From Anaeromyces robustus (Eukaryota; Neocallimastigomycota; Neocallimastigomycetes; Neocallimastigales; Neocallimastigaceae), in contig MCFG01000074.1 in the NCBI GenBank assembly GCA_002104895.1, forward strand, positions 1 through 55,000: 55,000 nt of DNA, read 5' to 3'. Of this stretch, positions 40,201-52,090 are shown in pieces. The position numbers and the translations under genes were made by a program. The notes beneath the pieces are model-generated. The model worked only from the letters and a program-made list of their open reading frames with translations, made no database searches and was not told where the DNA came from. The stretch's first letter is position 1. Each line of letters starts with the position of its first letter.

Positions 40201-40796
40201 AATAATTAATAATAATTAATAATAATCTAATTATTAGATTAAAAGTTTAAAATAACAAAATTAAATGAAACTAGATAAACTAATTAAAATATAATAGAAT
40301 AAATGAAATTATATAAATTAGTTAAATAAAAATAAAAATTAAAAATAATCTAAAAAAAAAAAAAAAAAAATACATATATATATAAAGGAAAAAAAAAAAC
40401 AATTTTAAAGATATAATATAATAGAATAAATAAAATTATAATAAACTAGTTGAATAAAAAGAAATGTAAAATAAAATAACATGATAATAACTTTTAATTC
40501 GAATTAAAAAAATAAAAAAAAAAAAAAAAAATAAAAGTATATATAATAAAATATATATATACATAATAATAGTAAAAAAAAAATAATAATAATTTTATGT
40601 AAAATAATAATGATTTAAATAAATATTAATATTAATAAATAATTAATATAAATAAAATAATGGACTTCTTTTTTTTTTAGAAAAAAATCTTGATATATAA
40701 AAAAAAAAATGCAAACAAAAGTTAAGATTATTCTATTTTGTTTTAAAGTAAAAAAAATTAAAAAAAAATTTTTTTTGATAAATAAAAAAAAATATT
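39570..40796. other. Intergenic A/T-rich spacer
   Basis: Poly(A), poly(T) and (AAT)n tracts only, including a run of more than 30 A near 40123-40154. Nothing else is supported. Confidence 0.6.
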
Positions 40797-40802
40797 AAAA
40801 AA
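40797..40802 (-). terminator. RNA polymerase III T-run terminator of the tRNA gene
   Basis: Six consecutive T on the minus strand lie about six bases past the 3' end of the tRNA, as expected for Pol III termination. Longer T runs follow as back-up. Confidence 0.75.
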
Positions 40803-40819
40803 TATACATGACTAAGGTG

Positions 40820-40830
40820 GGATTCGAACC
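40820..40830 (-). promoter_or_regulatory. Internal Pol III B box
   Basis: GGTTCGAATCC on the minus strand matches the B-box consensus within the T arm of the tRNA gene. Confidence 0.9.
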
Positions 40831-40871
40831 CACGCCACATATGTGACCAGGGCCTAAACCTGACGCGTTAA

Positions 40872-40882
40872 CCTCTCCGCCA
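40872..40882 (-). promoter_or_regulatory. Internal Pol III A box
   Basis: TGGCGGAGAGG on the minus strand matches the A-box consensus in the D-arm region of the tRNA gene. Confidence 0.85.
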
Positions 40883-40984
40883 CTTAGCCAATTGGTAAAG
40901 AATGATACAATATTCCCTTATATACACATTATTTCTAAACCCATATTTTTAAACCTTTTATCCCATATAAACTAACATTTAATA

Positions 40985-41385
40985 AAACTTCTTTATAATA
41001 TTATTAATATCTTAAAACATAATAATTTTATCTATATTAAAAATTATTTTTATATTATCAATATTTTATTAATATCTTAAAATAAATTATAAATATTTTA
41101 TTAATATCAAATAAATTTTATCAATACTTTATAATTAATATTCTTATAATAAATTTTATCAATATTCTTATAATAAATAAATATTATTAATATTTTATAT
41201 TAAATAAATCCTATTAATATCTTATAATAAATTCTATATCTTTATTAATATTTTAAATAAATCTTATTAATATTTTATAATAAACTTTATATATAATAAA
41301 TAATATTTTAAATAATATTTTATCAATATCAAATATTTTATAACACTTTATTAATACATTTTATTTATATTCTTATAACAATAAT
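40985..41385. repeat. Degenerate tandem array, roughly 30-bp unit
   Basis: Variants of ATAAATTTTATCAATATTCT followed by TATA recur about a dozen times, strongly diverged (TATTAATATCTTATAATAAA, TATCAATATTCTTATAATAA and similar). The period is irregular. Confidence 0.55.
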
Positions 41386-42086
41386 TATTAATATTTCTAA
41401 TTCTAACCTTTAATAAATTTAATACTTCAATATAATTATAATAATAAATATTTATAATAATAAATATATAAATAATTATAATTAAATAATACTATCCACT
41501 CTTTTCCCTTTTTCCCTTATCCTTTCCCTCCAACTTAAAAACCCTGGACAAATACAGAAAATAAATATTCTGTATATTATTAAAATAAAATAAAATAAAT
41601 AAAATAATAAAAATTAATTATAAAATAAATGAATTATTTATAAAATGTATAATACAGAAGTTAAATGTATTTCTGTATAAAAGTATAATATTTATTTTTA
41701 ATTTTTATTTAAAACACTAAATAGATTAATAAAATATTTAATAATTAGAATAGAAAATATTAATAAATAATAATAACAATAATAATTAATATTAAAATAA
41801 ATCTTAGAAAATAATGTTTAGAATAGAGAATTATATTATAAAATAAATAATAATAATTAGATTAATTAAATAAATAATAATAATAATAATAGTCGAAAGA
41901 CTATAATAATAAAATTCATGTATTATAAAAGGAGGATAATTTTTCTTTCTTTTATAAAACGATCAATAATTTGTATTTAAAAATAAGAATAATAAAAATA
42001 AAAGAAGAGTTAAACAAAAGATTATTTTATTTTTAATTTTATTGATTCATTAGTAATAATTATTTAGTATATAAGTTAATTATATT

Positions 42087-42620
42087 TATTGTTTATGAAT
42101 ATACATGTTTCCTGCATCAAGAAAATTATTATGATCCTTTAAATATTTTATATTTTCTAAACCATAATTTTGAAAATAAAGGGTTTGGACATTTAAAAAA
42201 TAATAGAATTTAACTTAATTTAACCCTTATTAATAGATTAATAAAAATAATATTTGAAAAAAAAAAATAATGATAACTCGCCTAAATATTGGAAATTTTC
42301 CTTCCGTTTCACTTTTATTTTATACTCTTTAAGAAGCTCTGCTCGAGAATAACAACGTATCTTAATTTCAGCCTATTTGGTACTATTAATTGACGAAATA
42401 TTAGACTTTTCTTTAAAGAAATTTAAATATATAAAAATATAATTATTTAGAAGGAGAGTAGTTTTATTTTTGACAAGAATAATAATAAAGTAGTTGAGTT
42501 ATTAGTAGATGATGTAGTAAATTGTAGAGTTGACAGACACTATATCTACTTAATGACTCAGAAATTCTACTGTGTATGTATTTCTTGCCTCATTCATTGT
42601 CAATAAAAGGAACATCCCCC
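42087..42620 (-). mobile_element. Possible decayed retroelement or gene relic
   Basis: On the minus strand a purine tract, TTAGGGGGA (near 42615-42623), is followed at once by TGTTCC. From there to 42471 the sequence would run TG...CA over 144 bp, the pattern of a polypurine tract plus LTR end. Further along the minus strand come short open fragments of normal composition: SRAELLKEYKIKVKRKENF near 42350-42290, and NYGLENIKYLKDHNNFLDAG near 42175-42110. They are separated by stops. Neither fragment is recognised. The LTR reading rests on sequence pattern only. Confidence 0.3.
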
Positions 42621-43589
42621 TAATTAGAAAATTACAATTTATATAGTTAAAATCTTTAAATCAATAATTATTTTTTAAACCATAATAATACAGAATTTAT
42701 AGAATTAAGTATTAATAATATTTTTTAAATATTATTTAATATAATTATATTAGTTTTAGATAAATTATTATAATAATTATTATATTATTCTAAAGATTTA
42801 AAAATACTTCTAAGATCTTAAATAATTCAAATAGCTATTTTATCTATATTTAATTATACAGAAAATATAAAGAATTATAATTCTTTATATTTTAAATTAT
42901 TAATAATTATCTATTAATTTTTATTATTATATTCTTTATCAATATTACTTTATATTCATATATTTTATATACTTTTAAATATGTATAAATATATTAAGAC
43001 TAAATTGTAATAATTAAATGTATTAGTAATTATTAATTTTAGAAAAAAATATAAATAGGAATTAAATTTACAAATTCTTATAATCCTTGTAAGATTATAA
43101 ACCTAGTAACTTAATAACCTATTAAATTAATGACATAAAAATTAAGAAAAATTTAATAAAAAAATTTATAGTAAAATTTAGTTTTTAATAAGTATTTAAT
43201 TATTTGTTTAAAATTTTTATGTAATAAAAAATGTTTATATATTTGTTTAATTTAGTTATTAGTTATTTTATTATTAATTAAACATTGTGAGTTTAGCATT
43301 GTTTAAAACAAACTACTGAACTTTATACAAAAATTATTGAATTTTTTCGAATTCTAATGGATTTAAATCTTAAAAATTCACTAGAAATCAATTAAAATTA
43401 TATTTCATAATTTGATAATTTAAAAAAGAATTCAATTTTTAACAAATTTTAACAATATTTAAACGATAATTAAAACCTATGAACATATAATTAAATGATT
43501 TAGCTTGAAAAATAAATTAATAATAATAATAATTTAACCATTTTCCATTTAATAAAAAATTAAATACATAAAATTAGGTATTAAATCGC

Positions 43590-44040
43590 CAAATATATAA
43601 TTTTTCGCTATACTTCACTCTGAAATTAGTTCTAAAAGTTTTATAGGTTCTGAAAATATAGATTATAAAATAATTGTATTAATTCTGTATGATAATTTGA
43701 TAAATCTTGGTTTTTATGGACTTCTTTATCGTTATTATGAAAATTAAAGATTTTGAATAGATACATATTAATTTCATTAGTATAGAGATTTAGATGTAGT
43801 GTAACTATCATTCAAAAACCAATAAAGAATTGTATTACACAATAGTTAATTAAGATAAACAATAATGCGACTATATAACTAAACTCTCATATAGAAATTG
43901 TAATATCTATTGATGGCATTGGTCTTGTCGGTTTATCATACTGGATAATTAGCTTTGACGCCCTTTGTATGCTTAAGTTTATATTTATTGAAGAGGATAT
44001 ACTTCCATTCGGTAACAATAGGTATTATATGAATTTACAA
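43590..44040 (+). pseudogene. Possible decayed coding block, family unknown
   Basis: The plus strand has two open fragments of plausible protein composition in a G+C-richer setting: one containing ILHSEISSKSFIGSENIDY (about 43608-43670) that runs on to a stop near 43745, and one containing DGIGLVGLSYWIISFDALCM (about 43910-43970). Stops separate them. A decayed transposase or single-copy gene is possible; I recognise no catalytic motif. Confidence 0.25.
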
Positions 44041-44250
44041 AACTAATAATTAATATTTATTACTCTGGATACATAATTATAAAAAAAACATAAAAAAAAA
44101 AACAAAATACTAGTATTTTTTAAAGAAAAATAGTTTATTTTAGGTAAAAACATTAGATTAATATGTATATAATAATTATATGAATTATAAATACATATTT
44201 CTATGTAATTAAAGATCGAAAAATAATTATAATGCATCATATAGTTTATA

Positions 44251-44252
<2 letters not shown>

Positions 44253-44295
<43 letters not shown>
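44253..44295. repeat. Poly(T) run of about 43
   Basis: The longest homopolymer in the window (poly(A) on the minus strand). It lies about 450 bases beyond the 3' end of the minus-strand gene ending at 44752. Confidence 0.95.
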
Positions 44296-44298
<3 letters not shown>

Positions 44299-44751
44299 TA
44301 TAACTCAAGTATAATTTTTTAAAATTAATATAAACGAAGAAACAAAAATTATACAATTTTAATATATATATATATATTATCATTAATCATTAATTTTGTT
44401 TTGTAATGATTTTTTATTTAATTTTTTTTTTAATATTATTTAATTTTATATTTTTTAAATATTTATATATATATTTTTTTTATTTTTATTATTAAAAAGT
44501 ATTTCTACAATTCTTTTCAATTAAATAATTTCAATTGAAAAGAAATATTAAGAAAAAAACAATATAAATAAATTTTTATATTTAATTTATATATATAATT
44601 TTTTCTTTTTACTATTATTATTATTATTTTTTAAAAATAATAATAATAATATATATGTAAATTTTTTTATTATATATTTAAAATATTTAAAATATTATAT
44701 ATATATATAATAATAGTCTATAATATAAATACTTTTCAATTAGATGGAAAA

Positions 44752-46184
44752 TTAGAAGCCTCTAACAATGAAAAGAGTTAATAAAGTAGCAATAACATAA
44801 TAAAGATTAACATATCTTTCAGCTATTGCAGATGATTCAGTTTCAACATGAGAATTATTCTTCTTATCAACGAAACCACAATCAATTTCATTAATTAAAC
44901 ATGAAGCTTGACTTTCCCATCCATATAAAGCACCATCTTCACCAGTTGCAGTAACAACACAACCACTACACCATGGGTGTGGTGTTTTATTAAAACCACA
45001 ACGTGAACCAATGACTCTACAATCTTCACCATTTTCAGTGTTCCAAGTTGTAGTATCATCATCAATTCTTGTATATTCACATGTACTACAAATTAAAATA
45101 CCATCTTTACCTCTTTCTTGTTTTGTTGTTGTAGTTGTATTATTGGCAGCTTGATTTGTAGTATCTGTTTTTATATTACATTTTGTGGCATCAACAATAC
45201 AAGACTATTATTAATATATTTAAGTTTTTTTGAATATTTAAGTTTTTTTGCGTATCAAAAGGTTTATAATAATAATAATAATAATAAAAAAAATTAAAAA
45301 TTTTTATTTTATATTTTGAATTTTAAAAAATTATATTATTGTAAATGTTATATATATATGATAATTGATATTTTGAATTTTAAAAAATTGTATTATTGTA
45401 AATGTTATATATAATAATTGATATTTTGAATTTTAAAAAATTATATTATTGTGAATGTTATATAATTGATATTTAGAAGAAAAAAAGTTTTTTTTAATGT
45501 TAATATTATTTAATTATGAAAATTTAGAAAAGAAATAAGATATTAAATTTATATTTATATAAGTGAAAAAAAAAATTATTAATAATTAAAATATATATAA
45601 ATAAATTTATTAGAATAATAAAATTAAATATATATAATATGTATAATATAAAGTAATATTTAATATTTTATTCAATTATTTAAAATTACCTTTTCATTTT
45701 CAAAGCCCCATAATGAACCATCACCACCAGTGGATTCGACATTACATTCATTACAAATGAGTTTACCATTTGCATCAGTTTGCATTGGAGAAGCAACTGT
45801 TGATGTAACGGTAGTAGATGAAACATTTGTAGTAGTTTCATTCTTATCTGTAGTGGTTGAAATTTTAATAGTAGTTGATTTATTAGAAGTTACAACTGTA
45901 GTTTTGTTAGAAGTGGTAACTTTTTGAGTTGTTGATTTATCACTATCTTTAGTAGAAGTAGTTGTTTTTTTATTGATATAAGTAGATTTTGTTTTAACAA
46001 TAGATGATTTTTTAGTAGTGGTTGAATAACATTTTGATGGAAGTTTACAGAAAGAATCATTTTCCCAACCCCAGGATGTACCGTCTTTACCTGTAGCATA
46101 AACAGTACAATCTGAACATTTGGGTGTAGAAGCTTCTATATTATTCACTAATAAAACTAATAAAAGTCCAAGAATGTACTTCAT
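44752..46184 (-). CDS. Secreted four-repeat protein resembling the fungal dockerin/CBM10 core, probably GPI-anchored
   Basis: Two exons on the minus strand, 46184-45690 and 45204-44752, join at phase 0 to give 315 aa. Residues 1-19 are a signal peptide. Four modules each have four cysteines: C23/26/46/52, C144/147/167/174, C204/207/227/234 and C244/247/267/274. The pattern is C-x2-C-x-V-x2-T-x2-DG-x2-WG-x-EN-x3-C-x(5-6)-C (for example TGKDGTSWGWEND at 31-43). The splice junction falls inside module 2 and restores its last two cysteines, which supports the model. The DG-x-WG-x-EN core recalls CBM10/fungal dockerins, which attach enzymes to cellulosome scaffolds; the CC pair of classical dockerins is missing, so homology is tentative. 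A Thr/Ser/Lys linker (about 54-135) looks like an O-glycosylated stalk. The C-terminal hydrophobic segment at 297-312 after SSA fits a GPI signal. Confidence 0.8.
45311..45477. repeat. Intronic minisatellite, three ~55-bp copies
   Basis: ATATTTTGAATTTTAAAAAA, TTATATTATTGTAAATGTTA and TATATA (three pieces of one unit) start at about 45311, 45368 and 45421 inside the 485-nt intron 45205-45689. The copies differ by a few substitutions and by the length of the TA tail. Confidence 0.85.
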
Positions 46185-46948
46185 TTTTTTTGACTAATTT
46201 TCTTTTTTGTTAAGTTTATTGTATATATATAAATATAAAGTATATAAATTTTTATATAAAATTATTTTTTTTTTTTTTAGTTTATTATATTAGTGTTAGA
46301 TTTTTTTGTTAATAATAATTAATTATTTTATACTTTTATTTTTCTTAATTTTTAGTTAATTACAATTTTTCTCATTAATAAAAAGTTTTAAAATATGTTA
46401 CAAATTATTTAAATTATTATTTTAATAATAAAATATAATTATTAAAAATAAGCAATATCTTTATCAATATATATTTGTATCTGTATTTGAATTTTTTTTA
46501 TCGTATTTTTTTTTTATTTTTATTTTTTTATTTTTTATTTTAATATTATTATTATTACTTTTTTTTTTTGGAAAAAAAAATAGATATAAATTATTATATA
46601 TTAAAATATTAAACAATTCCTGAACTTTTATTATGAAACTTACAACTTTTTTTTTATATATTTTTTAATTTTAAAATTTTTTTATTTTCTAAAAATGAAA
46701 ACGTCTTCTTTTTATATAAAATTGTCTTTTTTATAAATAGTAAAGTTATGGTTATAGTTATGGAATTATATTAAAAGAATATAAAATAAATATAGCATAA
46801 TAATAATTATATTAAAGAATACAATAAAAAATATTAATTATTGAACAAATAAAATCTTTTAATTTTGATTAATTATTCACAATCCAATAAAATAAATTAT
46901 ACTATATAATATTAAAATTTCTTTTTATTATTTTTAATTATTTTTTAA

Positions 46949-47031
<83 letters not shown>
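46949..47031. repeat. TAAA tetranucleotide microsatellite
   Basis: About 20 uninterrupted AAAT/TAAA units. Confidence 0.95.
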
Positions 47032-47092
47032 AAAAATAAATTAATATATACGTATATATATCTATATAATAAATAATAACATTAAAAAAGAA

Positions 47093-47493
47093 ACGGTAAT
47101 ACTATAATATTTAATCCAAATTATTATGATATTACCGTATATTTTTTATAAATTAAATATTATAATATATAATTTATAAAAAATATATCAAATAATTAAT
47201 AAACAACTATTTATTTAATTTATTATAATAATATTTAAATAACAACAATATATATATATATAATAAATTAAAATATTTATAATATAATTTTAGAAATATA
47301 TAAATCAAACTTTAATTATAAATATATATTATATTATTATGTGTTTAGCATTTCACAAACAATAATTATATTTATAATATATAATAATATATGAAATGTT
47401 TTTTGCTTATGTGATATTTTAAAAAAATTCATCGTTTATTTGTTATTATTTTGTTAAAAATATATATTCAATATATAGATAACAATAAACGAT
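47093..47493. other. Cluster of three stem-loops
   Basis: Stem 1: ACGGTAATACTATAATA (47093) with ATTATGATATTACCGT (to 47138), imperfect. Stem 2 begins immediately: ATATTTTTTATAAATTA (47139) with TAATTTATAAAAAATAT (to 47186), perfect over 17 bp. Stem 3: ATCGTTTATTTGTTAT (47431-47446) with ATAACAATAAACGAT (47479-47493), one base missing. G/C-containing ends make stems 1 and 3 less likely to be simple A/T chance. Confidence 0.7.
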
Positions 47494-47924
47494 ATTAATT
47501 AAAAATACATTTTAGAAATATGTTTTTGTTTATAGGATGTTTTTTTAACAATAATTTATGAAGATTTATAATTTATTGTTTTTTTACTAATAATTTTCAT
47601 TTATTAATAGATTTAATAAATATTTTCTGTTACATTTATTTATATTATTTTAATTATTTAAATAGTTTTTTATTTAATTTATATTATTTTATTTTATTAA
47701 TAGTGAATAAATGATTATTTATATAATTAATTAACTATTAATTTTTTTTCATTTTAAATTAAATATGATTGAAACATATTTTTATTTTACCCAATAAAGT
47801 GATTTTAAAAAAGTTTAATTATTTAAAAGAATATAATAAAATTAATGAATGTTATTTGTTATTTATTGTTCAATTTTTTATGAGATGTTATTATTATATT
47901 GTTTCATTTTTATTCATTTATTTA

Positions 47925-47955
<31 letters not shown>

Positions 47956-48973
47956 TTACTTATTCTTTAAGTTATAAAAGAAAATTAATTGGTTACATTA
48001 AGGTTAAATTATATTATAATTCTATAATTATAGTGTTAATTGATAAAAATTTTATTAATTATAAATATTAATATAATTTTTGAGAAAAAAAAAAAAAAAT
48101 TCTTTTCATCATTTATGACTAAAATTTTTTTAAAAAGAAAAAAACTTTAAAAATTTTATTTTTTTTAATTTTTCATAAAAAAACTAATTTTCCATAAACT
48201 CCACATTAAAACTTTAATTTTTTTTTTTTTTTAAATTTCCATTCATTAAATAATATAAAAAAAATTTTTATAGATTTTTCTTATTAATCATATTTTTATT
48301 AGTAAATTTTTTATAAATAAATATAACTAAAAATATAATAATACTTTATCAATTAAAAAAAATAATAAACTATTAAAAATTAATTTTATAATTTTTTTTA
48401 TTATATTATAATAAATATAAAAATATAATTTGTCTAATGTATTTTAGTTTTTTTATTAATATATCAGTTATTTGTTTCATTTTTCTTAACTGTTTATAAA
48501 AAAAAAGTTTATTATTATAATGATTATTATTACTATTAATAATATGATTATTTTAAATAGAAATTCTTTAAAAAAAAAAAAAAAACTTTTTTTAATTATT
48601 TGTGCTTGTTTTATATATATATTTAAATATTATTAATATTTTATTAATATTTTATTAATATTTTATTATTATTAAATTTTTCAAAATTTTTTTAATTATT
48701 TGTGCTTTTTAAAGCAAATTATTACTATATCATTATATATAATTAAAGATTATTAATATTTTACTAATATTTTATTATTATAATTATTACATTCTTATTT
48801 TATTTTTATATTTTATTATAGATTTAGATATTTTTTTATTTTTTAATATTTATTTATATTAATTATTTATTATTGTATTTATTATTACAATATTAAATAT
48901 TAATAATACTTACACAATGATAATATCCTTTTAATATTAAGAATATTTTTTTCTCATATAATTTGTAATCGAT

Positions 48974-50539
48974 TTAATATTGAGATGTAGTATTATTTGT
49001 AGTGAAATTTTGACTAAGACTTGAGTTATAAGATGACATATTTGTATTTGTAGTTGTATTATCATTGTTTTTATCGTCGCTAACATCAGTTTGAAAATGA
49101 AATTCCATAATTTTTTGGGTTAACATTGTTACAGAAGCTCCTTTTCCAAGATTTGATTTTGATTTTGTTTGGTAACTTCTCATTGATGTTGTTTCGCCAG
49201 CACCGAACTTATTAACACCATTACTTAATGATAGTCTTTCATCTTTTTTTATAAATGGCATTACAATTCTATACATATAGATAAAAATAAAGTTGAAGAA
49301 AGAAAATGCTATATATAAAATGTATCGACAACCAAAGAATAAAACATAATCATTAATATCTATTGAATTTATTACAGATATGAAAATGACTACTGTTGTA
49401 TTTATATAGAATGCTGTAACTAAAAATCGAATATCATAATAATATGGTTTTAAATTCCATTCAACGAAAACCAACATAAGAATAATAATTACAATGATAA
49501 ATTTATAAGAGAAAACAGAATAGGTAATTATTTTGCCAAATAAATTATTCATTTTGCACTTTTGATATATTTTTTTATCTTTATGTTCTACATTTACTAT
49601 GTCATATGATGTTATTAGTTGTAATAAAAATAATATTGTGTCGAGAAGAATAAATAATGAAATAAAATAAAATCGGTGATTTTTAATATTTTTCACAATT
49701 GTGAGATTCCTATCAGGAAAAATACAAGTTAATTTATATACTAATGGAGTCAAATATAATGAACTTCCTATTGTTAATATAAATGATCTTAAATGGCACA
49801 GAGCTGAAGTTTCAGTACTTATATTCGTTAAAAATGAATACATAATTAAGATAAGTCCAGAAATCCATAATATCCAATAATCATTAGGTAATAATGAAAA
49901 GTATGGTTTAAATTTTTCTATATAAAGAAAAACTAATGAACCTAACATTATAATGGATAATATTATCATAATAGTGAAAAGAATTAGACCCATTGATGAA
50001 TCATCTGTACTTAATGAAAGATGATAAAACTTTGTTAAATCTTCAATCGAATGTAATACGTCGGTTGAAGTTTTATTTCCATATAAAAAATCATAGATAT
50101 AATTTCTAAACTTAGTTGTATATTCCAAATAATCTTTTGATTTAGGTCTTGCTACTAATTGTAACCCTTTATAAAATTCACAATCTACAACTTCACACAC
50201 ATCATCATCATCATATACACTTGGAATTGGTGAATAATAATTATTTTTTGCGATATGTTTTTTTTGCATTTCTTTAGAAGTAATAAATTGAACTGCTTTA
50301 GCTATAGCTGATTTCTTGTTAGTATTATAATATTTATTAATACCAAGATTATGACCACCAAGAGTAGAGCCAGAAAATCCTTCTTTTCCACCAGGTAAAC
50401 GAGTAATTTTATAATTTGCCAAAAATGGAAGATACCAAAATTTTAAAAATAAAAATTTACCATCAGTGAATTTCGTTGATGTAAATAATTCCTCTGATTT
50501 AAAAATAGTATCTATTATATTAAAAGAAGTCATTAATAT

Positions 50540-50574
<35 letters not shown>

Positions 50575-51696
50575 ATGTTATTATTATTATTATTATTATT
50601 ACCAGATGCAATTTTTTCTTTCATTTCTTTAATTTTTTCTATAGCATTAACTGTTTCTTGACTTGTGATATCAGGAAACTCAGAATATATTTCCTTTCTA
50701 TATGAATAAATAAATTCATATAATGAGCAAACTCCAATTTCACTATCTATAAATATATATTAGATTTAATATATAATATTATTATTAAAGAATTAAATAA
50801 ATTTATTTATTTTTTTGTTTATTATATATTTATTTATTATTTATTATTTATTATACCACTAAATAATCCGTTGTAAGTGATAAATTCTGTATTGTTCTTT
50901 TTTTTTTCTTCATTTGATATATATAAACCAGTTTCTATTAATTCATCCCATGTTTTTGGTACAGTTTTATTGTATGTTGTTAAATATTCTTCATTACTAT
51001 ATAATACTGTATAATCAATAGTCATAGGCTATGGATATTATATATGATAATATAAAATTAATAATTAATATAATTTAATAGATTTAGTGAAAATTATCAT
51101 ATATATAAAAATTTAATATTAATTTGTTCTTGTTATTATAATTATTTATAAAATATTAATTTTTATTACAAGTCCAACTAATTTATTATCATAAACACCA
51201 GTTTGATTAGCAATTCCAGCCATATACATATCATAATGTTCTTTTGAAATAAATTCTTGTAAATCTAATAAATATGGACCATATTTTGTTGTATAAATGT
51301 TATCAAAAAAAATTATATCATATTTATTTGATTTTTTATGAAAAAGCGAATTTAATGTTGATTCGTAATCAGCATCGTTTAAAGTTGCGTTTTCATTTGT
51401 GAATAAATTTAATTTTAAAGTTATGTCTAAATTATTGTCTTCTGAATATTGATTAAATTCATTCACAATTGGGGAATATAATAAATTTCCACCATTAACT
51501 GCAAATGCTATCGAATTAATAACAACAGCAGTAACAAATCCTATTAATAAAAAAAGAAAAAAAATTAATAAAATGATACAATGATAAATATAAAAACAAT
51601 GTTATGATATTTAAATAAATATTAAAGTTATTGATTAAATAAATTACTTTCATTCAGAAGAAAAAATATAAATGTTATTATATTTAACAAAATCAT
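48974..51696 (-). CDS. Fusion receptor: bacterial-type solute-binding ectodomain plus class C-like 7TM domain
   Basis: Five exons on the minus strand, 51696-51648, 51540-51170, 51028-50857, 50746-50603 and 50511-48974, give 757 aa with all phases matching. Residues 1-16 (MILLNIITFIFFLLNE) and the next hydrophobic stretch form the signal peptide. Residues about 25-415 match family 1 bacterial extracellular solute-binding proteins: DIIFFDNIYTTKYGPYLLDL, then GLPMTIDYTVLYSNEEYL (139-156), VPKTWDELIE, and GGHNLGINKYY with KAVQFITSKEM. Residues about 419-662 are seven helices. C484 at the start of helix 3 (ALCHLRS) and C564 in the loop before helix 5 (KCKM) are the usual class C disulfide pair. 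The tail of about 95 residues is Ser/Thr/Asn-rich. Role by family: a G-protein-coupled sensor of an extracellular small molecule, perhaps a sugar or peptide; the ligand is unknown. A paralogue lies 1.5 kb upstream. Confidence 0.92.
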
Positions 51697-52090
51697 TTTA
51701 ATATTTCCTGTGATTATTGTTATATTATTATTATTTTTACTATTAAGTTATTGTGGATGTGATTATATTTGCTTTTATATTATTTTATATTATTATGTAT
51801 TTCTCTTAACAATAAATAAATTAAAAGATATTTTTTAATAAATAAGTTAGGTAATGGAATAAGAAACAAAATTTAAGGTTTTTATTATTTTTAACTTTTT
51901 TTCTTTTTTTTATTATTAAAATAAAAAAAGTATCCATTTATATAATCTTTTTTTTTTTTTTAAGTTTATGTATCCAATAAAATGAAAAATAATTTAAATA
52001 ATTCTTTCATTTTGAAGTTTGTCTTATATTTTATAAAACTTAAAAAGTTATTATTCCTTTATTTATTAAATATTTTTATATAAAAATTAA

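Larger units (their letters stand above)
40809..40889 (-). tRNA. tRNA-Leu, anticodon UAG
   Basis: An 81-nt class II tRNA without intron. The acceptor stem GGCTAAG pairs with CTTAGTC (one G-T pair) and discriminator A. The D stem is GCG/CGC. The anticodon stem TCAGG/CCTGG carries the loop TTTAGGC, whose anticodon UAG (complement at 40854-40856) reads CUA leucine codons. A 13-nt variable arm precedes the T arm GTGGG-TTCGAAT-CCCAC. The long variable arm and A73 are leucine identity features. The 3' CCA is not encoded, as usual in eukaryotes. The sharp rise in G+C against its surroundings makes it stand out. Confidence 0.97.
40890..44751. other. Intergenic region with degenerate repeats and richer relic-like blocks
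   Basis: No intact gene is seen. A degenerate array (40985-41385) is followed by two stretches with more C and G than the rest (about 42087-42620 and 43590-44040) that look like decayed elements. A run of about 43 T lies at 44253-44295. A small perfect hairpin with a GAAA loop (AGTC-GAAA-GACT) sits near 41893. Confidence 0.55.
46185..48973. other. Intergenic A/T-rich spacer with hairpins and microsatellite
   Basis: No gene is supported. It contains a TAAA microsatellite (46949-47031), three stem-loops (47093-47493) and a direct repeat TTTTTAATTATTTGTGCTT at about 48588 and 48690. An open frame at 47769-48071 has skewed composition and no recognisable features. Confidence 0.6.

Noticed and set aside
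41887-41910. Hairpin AGTC-GAAA-GACT as a possible ribozyme or structured RNA
   Set aside because: Only about six base pairs and no conserved catalytic core around it.
45730-45927. Plus-strand open frame across the secreted-protein gene
   Set aside because: Antisense of the Thr/Ser-rich linker; Val/Leu-only composition follows from ACA/ACT codons on the other strand.
47769-48071. 100-residue plus-strand open frame
   Set aside because: Composition drifts into Tyr/Phe/Leu runs from a TTTA repeat, it starts without a good Met context and no motif is seen.
50512-50611. Upstream Met with a poly-Ile/Leu start for the receptor exon ending at 48974
   Set aside because: This is read-through into the 91-nt intron; the exon really begins at 50511, and the parallel junction in the neighbouring paralogue agrees.
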